From NCBI RefSeq assembly GCF_029223485.1, contig NZ_JARHTP010000002.1:558001-622000 (forward strand): a stretch of DNA of 64,000 nucleotides, in the 5' to 3' direction. How positions within the stretch are numbered: position 1 is the first letter of the stretch; each line of letters begins with the position of its first letter. The position numbers and the translations under genes are program-made. This document shows positions 60,445 to 64,000 of the stretch, piece after piece. The notes below the pieces were generated by a model that was not told the origin of the DNA, made no database searches, and saw only the letters and a program-made list of their open reading frames with translations. Source of the DNA: Streptomyces coacervatus (lineage in GTDB: Bacteria; Actinomycetota; Actinomycetes; Streptomycetales; Streptomycetaceae).

Positions 60445-61899
60445 TTACGCGTCGGCGCCGGTGGTGGGTTGTGTCCGGTTGGACTTGCGTGCGACCCGTC
60501 GGCGGATGCCGAACCATCCGCCGACCAGGGCCCCGACGATCAGCGGCAGGCACAGCACGGTGGTGCGGCCGGCGCCTCCGTCGGCGTACATGAGGACCAG
60601 GACGGAGGCGAGGAAGGCCAGCGTCACGAGTTCGGTCCAGGGGGAGCCCGGGAGTTGGTAGCCGGGGCGGGTCAGCTCGCCCTTCTGGGTCTTCTGCCAG
60701 AAGAGCAGGTGACAGATCATGATCATGCCCCAGGTGGACAGGATGCCGATCGCGGCGAAGTTCAGCACGATCTCGAACGCGTCGGCGGGGACCACGAAGT
60801 TGAGGCCGACGCCGAGGACGCAGATGCCGCTGGTGAGCAGGATGCCGCCGTAGGGGACCTGGCTGCGGCTCATCACGCCGGTGAACCTGGGGGCGGAGCC
60901 GGACATCGCCATGGACCGCAGGATGCGGCCGGTGGAGTACAGGCCGGAGTTGAGCGAGGACATGGCCGCGGTGAGGACGACAAGGTTCATCACACCGCCG
61001 GCCGCCGGGATGCCGACGTGGGACAGCACGGTCACGAAGGGGCTCTCGGCGGCGCTGTACTTGTTCCAGGGCAGCAGCATCGACAGCAGGACGACCGAGC
61101 CGACGTAGAAGAGGCCGACGCGCCACATGATCGAGTTGATCGCCTTCGGCATGATCTTCTCGGGGTTCTGGGTCTCGCCCGCTGCGACGCCGACCAGTTC
61201 GACAGAGGCGTAGGCGAAGACGACGCCCTGGATGATCAGCAGCATGGGCAGCAGGCCGTTGGGGAAGACGCCGCCGTTGTCGGTGATCAGGGCCGGGCCG
61301 GGGTGGGCGCCGTCGACGGGGTGCTGGGTGACCAGCAGGAAGATGCCGATGCACATGAAGATCACCAGCGCGCTGACCTTGACGATGGCGAACCAGAACT
61401 CCAGCTCGCCGAAGATCTTGACCGAGATCAGGTTGACTGTCAGGACGACGGCCAGGGCGATCAATGCGATCAACCATTGAGGGATGTCGGAGAACATGCC
61501 CCAGTAGTGCGTGTAGGTGGCCACCGCGGTGATGTCGGCGATGCCGGTGGTGGCCCAGTTGAGGAAGTACATCCAGCCCGCGGTGTACGCGCCCTTCTCG
61601 CCCAGGAATTCACGGGCGTACGACACGAAGGCGCCGGACGAGGGCCGGTACAGGACGAGTTCACCGAGGGCGCGCACGACCAGGAAGGCGAAGATGCCAC
61701 AGACCGCGTAGGCGATGAACAGGGACGGGCCGGCGTCGGCGAGACGGCCGCCCGCGCCGAGGAAGAGACCGGTGCCGATCGCGCCGCCGATGGCGATCAT
61801 GTTGACGTGCCGGGACTTCAGGGACTTGCTGTAGCCCGCGTCGCCTGCGTCGACATGTGCGGCCGGTGTGCGCGTCTCTTCTTTGAGGTGCTCGCTCAC
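60445..61899 (-). CDS. ansP: L-asparagine permease, APC family
   Basis: 484 aa with about 12 membrane segments. The amino-acid permease signature [17 protein letters not shown] is near residues 34-50, followed by [19 protein letters not shown], and [16 protein letters not shown] in the middle, both typical of AnsP/CycA-like transporters. The GTG start overlaps the regulator stop (GTGA), so uptake and regulator are translationally coupled. Substrate assignment to asparagine rests on the adjacent asparaginase and on family resemblance; a broader neutral amino-acid range is possible. Confidence 0.92.
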   Translation of the reverse strand: MSEHLKEETRTPAAHVDAGDAGYSKSLKSRHVNMIAIGGAIGTGLFLGAGGRLADAGPSLFIAYAVCGIFAFLVVRALGELVLYRPSSGAFVSYAREFLGEKGAYTAGWMYFLNWATTGIADITAVATYTHYWGMFSDIPQWLIALIALAVVLTVNLISVKIFGELEFWFAIVKVSALVIFMCIGIFLLVTQHPVDGAHPGPALITDNGGVFPNGLLPMLLIIQGVVFAYASVELVGVAAGETQNPEKIMPKAINSIMWRVGLFYVGSVVLLSMLLPWNKYSAAESPFVTVLSHVGIPAAGGVMNLVVLTAAMSSLNSGLYSTGRILRSMAMSGSAPRFTGVMSRSQVPYGGILLTSGICVLGVGLNFVVPADAFEIVLNFAAIGILSTWGMIMICHLLFWQKTQKGELTRPGYQLPGSPWTELVTLAFLASVLVLMYADGGAGRTTVLCLPLIVGALVGGWFGIRRRVARKSNRTQPTTGADA

Positions 61900-62627
61900 G
61901 CCTCGGGTCCGCCTTCCGTGGGGATGTCCGTGCGCGCGGGGCGCACGATGTCGGTGAGGGTCGTCTCGACGCGGTCGAGGTGGTGCGCCATGGCGTCCAC
62001 CGCGTCGAGTTCGGAACCGTCCATCAGCGCCTCGACGATGGCCCGGTGCTCGCGGTTGGACTGCTCGCGGCGGCCGCCCAGTTCGTTGAGGAAGGCCGAC
62101 TGACGCGCCAGTGCGTCCCGGATCTCCTCGATGACCCGGCGGAAGACCGGGTTCTGGGCGGCCTGGGCGACGGCCAGGTGGAACAGCGTGTCGAGGGCGA
62201 CCCACGAGGTGGTGTCGGTCTCCCGCTCCATGCGCTCCAGCAGGTGCGTCAGATGGTCGAGGTCCTCGGGGGTGCGGCGCACGGCCGCGTAGCCCGCCAC
62301 CGGGATCTCGACGTGCCGGCGCACCTCCAGCAGATCGCTGGCCGCGTAGTCGCCGAAGGTGGGGTCCTCGACGGTGCTGGCGACGACGAAGGTGCCCTTG
62401 CCGGTCTTGGAGACGGTCAGGCCCATAGTCTGCAGGGCCCTGAGGGCCTCGCGCAGCACGGGGCGGCTGACCTCGAGGGTGCGGCAGAGTTCCGCCTCGG
62501 AGGGAAGCTTGTCCCCCACCGCGTACTCGCCGCGCTCGATGGCGGCACGCAGATGCCCGAGCACCGCTTCCATGGCGCTGACGCGCCGCGGGCCCTGACT
62601 GGCTGTCTGGCTGTCTGACAGGTTCAC
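61896..62627 (-). CDS. FadR/GntR-type regulator of asparagine use
   Basis: 243 aa. Winged HTH at residues 20-75 ([26 protein letters not shown]) and a C-terminal FCD ligand domain from about 85, with conserved metal-binding-type residues (Asp, His in LDTLFHLAV, His in [11 protein letters not shown] and AMAHHL). GTG 62627 is preferred because AGGA lies 7 bp upstream; the frame runs 12 codons further to a TTG. First gene of the operon with the permease and asparaginase; probably a repressor relieved by aspartate or asparagine. Confidence 0.9.
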   Translation of the reverse strand: MNLSDSQTASQGPRRVSAMEAVLGHLRAAIERGEYAVGDKLPSEAELCRTLEVSRPVLREALRALQTMGLTVSKTGKGTFVVASTVEDPTFGDYAASDLLEVRRHVEIPVAGYAAVRRTPEDLDHLTHLLERMERETDTTSWVALDTLFHLAVAQAAQNPVFRRVIEEIRDALARQSAFLNELGGRREQSNREHRAIVEALMDGSELDAVDAMAHHLDRVETTLTDIVRPARTDIPTEGGPEA

Positions 62628-62698
62628 GGTGTGATCCTGCGGGTGACGGGTGGGAGCTGTCAAGGGATGCGAAAAGTGAAATTCATGGGGTGTGAACC

Positions 62699-62708
62699 CT
62701 GCATGCAG
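62699..62708. promoter_or_regulatory. Palindrome upstream of the gntR operon
   Basis: CTGCATGCAG, a perfect 10-bp palindrome 72 bp before the regulator start, with TGTGAA and TTCAC elements on either side. It could be the regulator's operator. Short, hence weak evidence. Confidence 0.3.
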
Positions 62709-62759
62709 ACTTCACCTCGCCCCCGTTGTCCACCGGCACTGCGGCACGGGCCGGCCGCC

Positions 62760-63416
62760 TCATACGTGGTCGAGGAGGCGCTCCAGGGGCCGCGGGACAC
62801 GCTCCAGGTCCAGGTGCTCGACCAGGGCTTGCGCGTAGAGCGCCTTGCGGCCGCTGTGCGTGCCCAGGAAGCGCCGCAGCTGGTGCTCCACGGGCCGGTC
62901 CCGCTGTGCCGGCTGGCCCTGAAAGGTACGGAAGGGTCGCATCTCGCCCTGGGCCTCGATCACCTGCTGCACACCCTCGGCCCCGAGCGCGCGGATCAGC
63001 TCGTCCTCCAGGTCGGCGACGCACAGATGGAACCCGAGTGTCTCCAGTCCGGCGCATGTGAGACCGGAACCGAGCCCGACCCGCTCCAGATGCCGCCGGA
63101 AATGCCGCTCCTCGCCGATGTCGCAGAGACCTGCCAGCGGGAGGCCGAGCCCCGCAGGACCGCACACGTCCAGGAAACGCCCGATGTTCGTCGCTCCCCC
63201 GAGCGGCACCACCGCGACGCCCTGCGCACCAAGGTCGCGGCCGTGGCGCGTGGCCAGCGCTTCGAGCGCGACCTGGTCACTGCTCCCCTCGACGAGCACG
63301 ACCGTCCGCACACCGCCGCCGGTCAGCTCCCGCGCCTCCCCGGCGGCCGCACTCGCCCCCGCCCCGCCGGCCACCCAGGTGACCAGCGCCTGCCGGAATC
63401 GCCCCATCTCGTCCAC
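62760..63416 (-). CDS. TOPRIM-domain protein (OLD-like nuclease fragment family)
   Basis: 218 aa from GTG 63416 (GAGG four bases upstream); ATG 63407 is the alternative. After a helical N-terminus, TVVLVEGSSDQVALEALATRHG (near residues 39-60) and a following acidic pair in LAGLCDIGEE match a TOPRIM domain like that of OLD-family nucleases, but no ATPase domain is attached. The C-terminus is a helical region ending LERLLDHV. Such small proteins are widespread in Streptomyces with no known role; they might act in nucleic-acid or nucleotide metabolism. It does not appear to form an operon with its neighbours. Confidence 0.75.
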   Translation of the reverse strand: MDEMGRFRQALVTWVAGGAGASAAAGEARELTGGGVRTVVLVEGSSDQVALEALATRHGRDLGAQGVAVVPLGGATNIGRFLDVCGPAGLGLPLAGLCDIGEERHFRRHLERVGLGSGLTCAGLETLGFHLCVADLEDELIRALGAEGVQQVIEAQGEMRPFRTFQGQPAQRDRPVEHQLRRFLGTHSGRKALYAQALVEHLDLERVPRPLERLLDHV

Positions 63417-63638
63417 GAGACCTCGCTTCCCGACGCCATCGTGGCACGGCAGAGATCCCGCACGCACGCGCGTTTTCCCGGGGTCAATGCCTCAAGAAAT
63501 CGGAGGAGAGGGCGCCTTCTCGGCATCTCCGCACGCGGAGGCTCCACCGCCGTCGTCGGCCCCTACGGCGGCCGCCTCTCACGCCGGACCGCCTGGCCGA
63601 GGCCCACCAAGAACACCGCTCGAACACGTCGACACTGC

Positions 63639-64000
63639 TACGCGCTCAGCCGTCCGACCTGGACCACGGCAGTCTCGGCGCGACGCTGGGCCTGCCGCAA
63701 GCGCCGCTCGGCGCCGCGGGACTGCTCGAACGCCTTCCGCGCGGCCGTCCGGGCCTGGCGCCGGTCATCCTGGAGGCGCTGCAGTTCGTCGGTCAGCTCG
63801 CTGATGTGCCGCTCGAGCGCCTTCGCCCGTGCTTGCGCTTCGTCCGCCTGCCGCTCGGCGGCTGCGGCCTCCTCCTGCCGGGCCTTGAGATCGCGCTCGG
63901 CTTCCTCGGCATCCTGCCTGGCCTGCCTGAGGCGTCGGGGGCCTTCTTCTCCGACCCTGCCGTCGCGGCGACCTGCAGGCCGACTTGAGCGTTGCCGGGG
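63639..64000 (-). CDS. C-terminal part of a coiled-coil protein (5' end outside window)
   Basis: An open frame of 120 codons enters from the right edge without a start and stops with TAG at 63639-63641. After a Pro/Gly/Arg-rich beginning, about 85 residues are almost only Ala, Glu, Arg, Gln, Lys, Leu and Asp with heptad-like spacing (for example ERDLKARQEEAAAAERQADE and LERHISELTDELQRLQDD), a long coiled coil, ending VVQVGRLSA. No function can be assigned. The opposite-strand frames here are shadows. Confidence 0.6.

Overview
This window is high-GC actinomycete DNA, almost certainly Streptomyces. Third codon positions are strongly G/C, GTG starts are frequent, a cobalamin riboswitch precedes metE, and the pathway regulator carries a TTA codon. 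Roughly the first 47 kb is most of one large non-ribosomal peptide (NRPS) gene cluster. The remaining 17 kb looks like ordinary chromosome.

Left part (1-28009, minus strand): three NRPS genes, joined by 4-bp ATGA overlaps, are read right to left. NRPS-A carries modules 1-3, NRPS-B modules 4-6, and NRPS-C modules 7-9, running off the left edge. My reading of the ten-residue adenylation codes is: aa1 DAFTVVGVAK (unassigned, hydrophobic or aromatic), aa2-aa4 DLTKVGH(V/I)GK (Asp), aa5-aa6 DAWTVAAVCK (Phe), aa7 DAATVAAVCK (Phe-like with an enlarged pocket), aa8 DVWHVSLIEK (Ser-like), aa9 DVWHVSL.. (cut by the edge). No stand-alone epimerisation domain is present. The condensation domains of modules 5 and 8 have dual condensation/epimerisation hallmarks, so residues 4 and 7 should be D.

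Middle (28422-33311, plus strand): a divergent operon holds a prolyl-carrier dehydrogenase, a free carrier protein, a prolyl-AMP ligase (code DLLYAALVCK) and an ABC exporter. This is a pyrrole-2-carboxyl starter set. Module 1 opens with an EntF-like condensation domain that could accept the starter. Next (33305-41325, minus) come an Na+/H+ antiporter, DpgC, DpgB, DpgA, a fused hydroxymandelate oxidase-aminotransferase and HmaS, which make 3,5-dihydroxyphenylglycine (Dpg) and 4-hydroxyphenylglycine (Hpg). A StrR-like activator, a cold-shock protein, prephenate dehydrogenase, flavin reductase, tryptophan halogenase and MbtH protein follow (41428-46818, minus). Three StrR-type operators (9-N11-9 inverted repeats) lie between NRPS-A and the pyrrole operon and upstream of mbtH.

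Right part (47.3-64 kb): a decayed polysaccharide deacetylase marks the cluster edge. Then come riboswitch-controlled metE, a LysR/flavodoxin divergent pair, a penicillin-binding carboxypeptidase, two polyprenyl-sugar glycosyltransferases, glutaminase, aspartase, an asparagine uptake and hydrolysis operon with its GntR regulator, a TOPRIM-domain protein, and the C-terminal end of a coiled-coil protein.

Taken together the cluster should make a peptide capped by pyrrole-2-carbonyl, with an Asp-Asp-D-Asp run, Phe-Phe, probably a chlorinated Trp, and Hpg/Dpg added by modules outside the window. It has glycopeptide-type supply and regulation genes but no cross-linking P450 in view. I do not recognise a known product with this combination.
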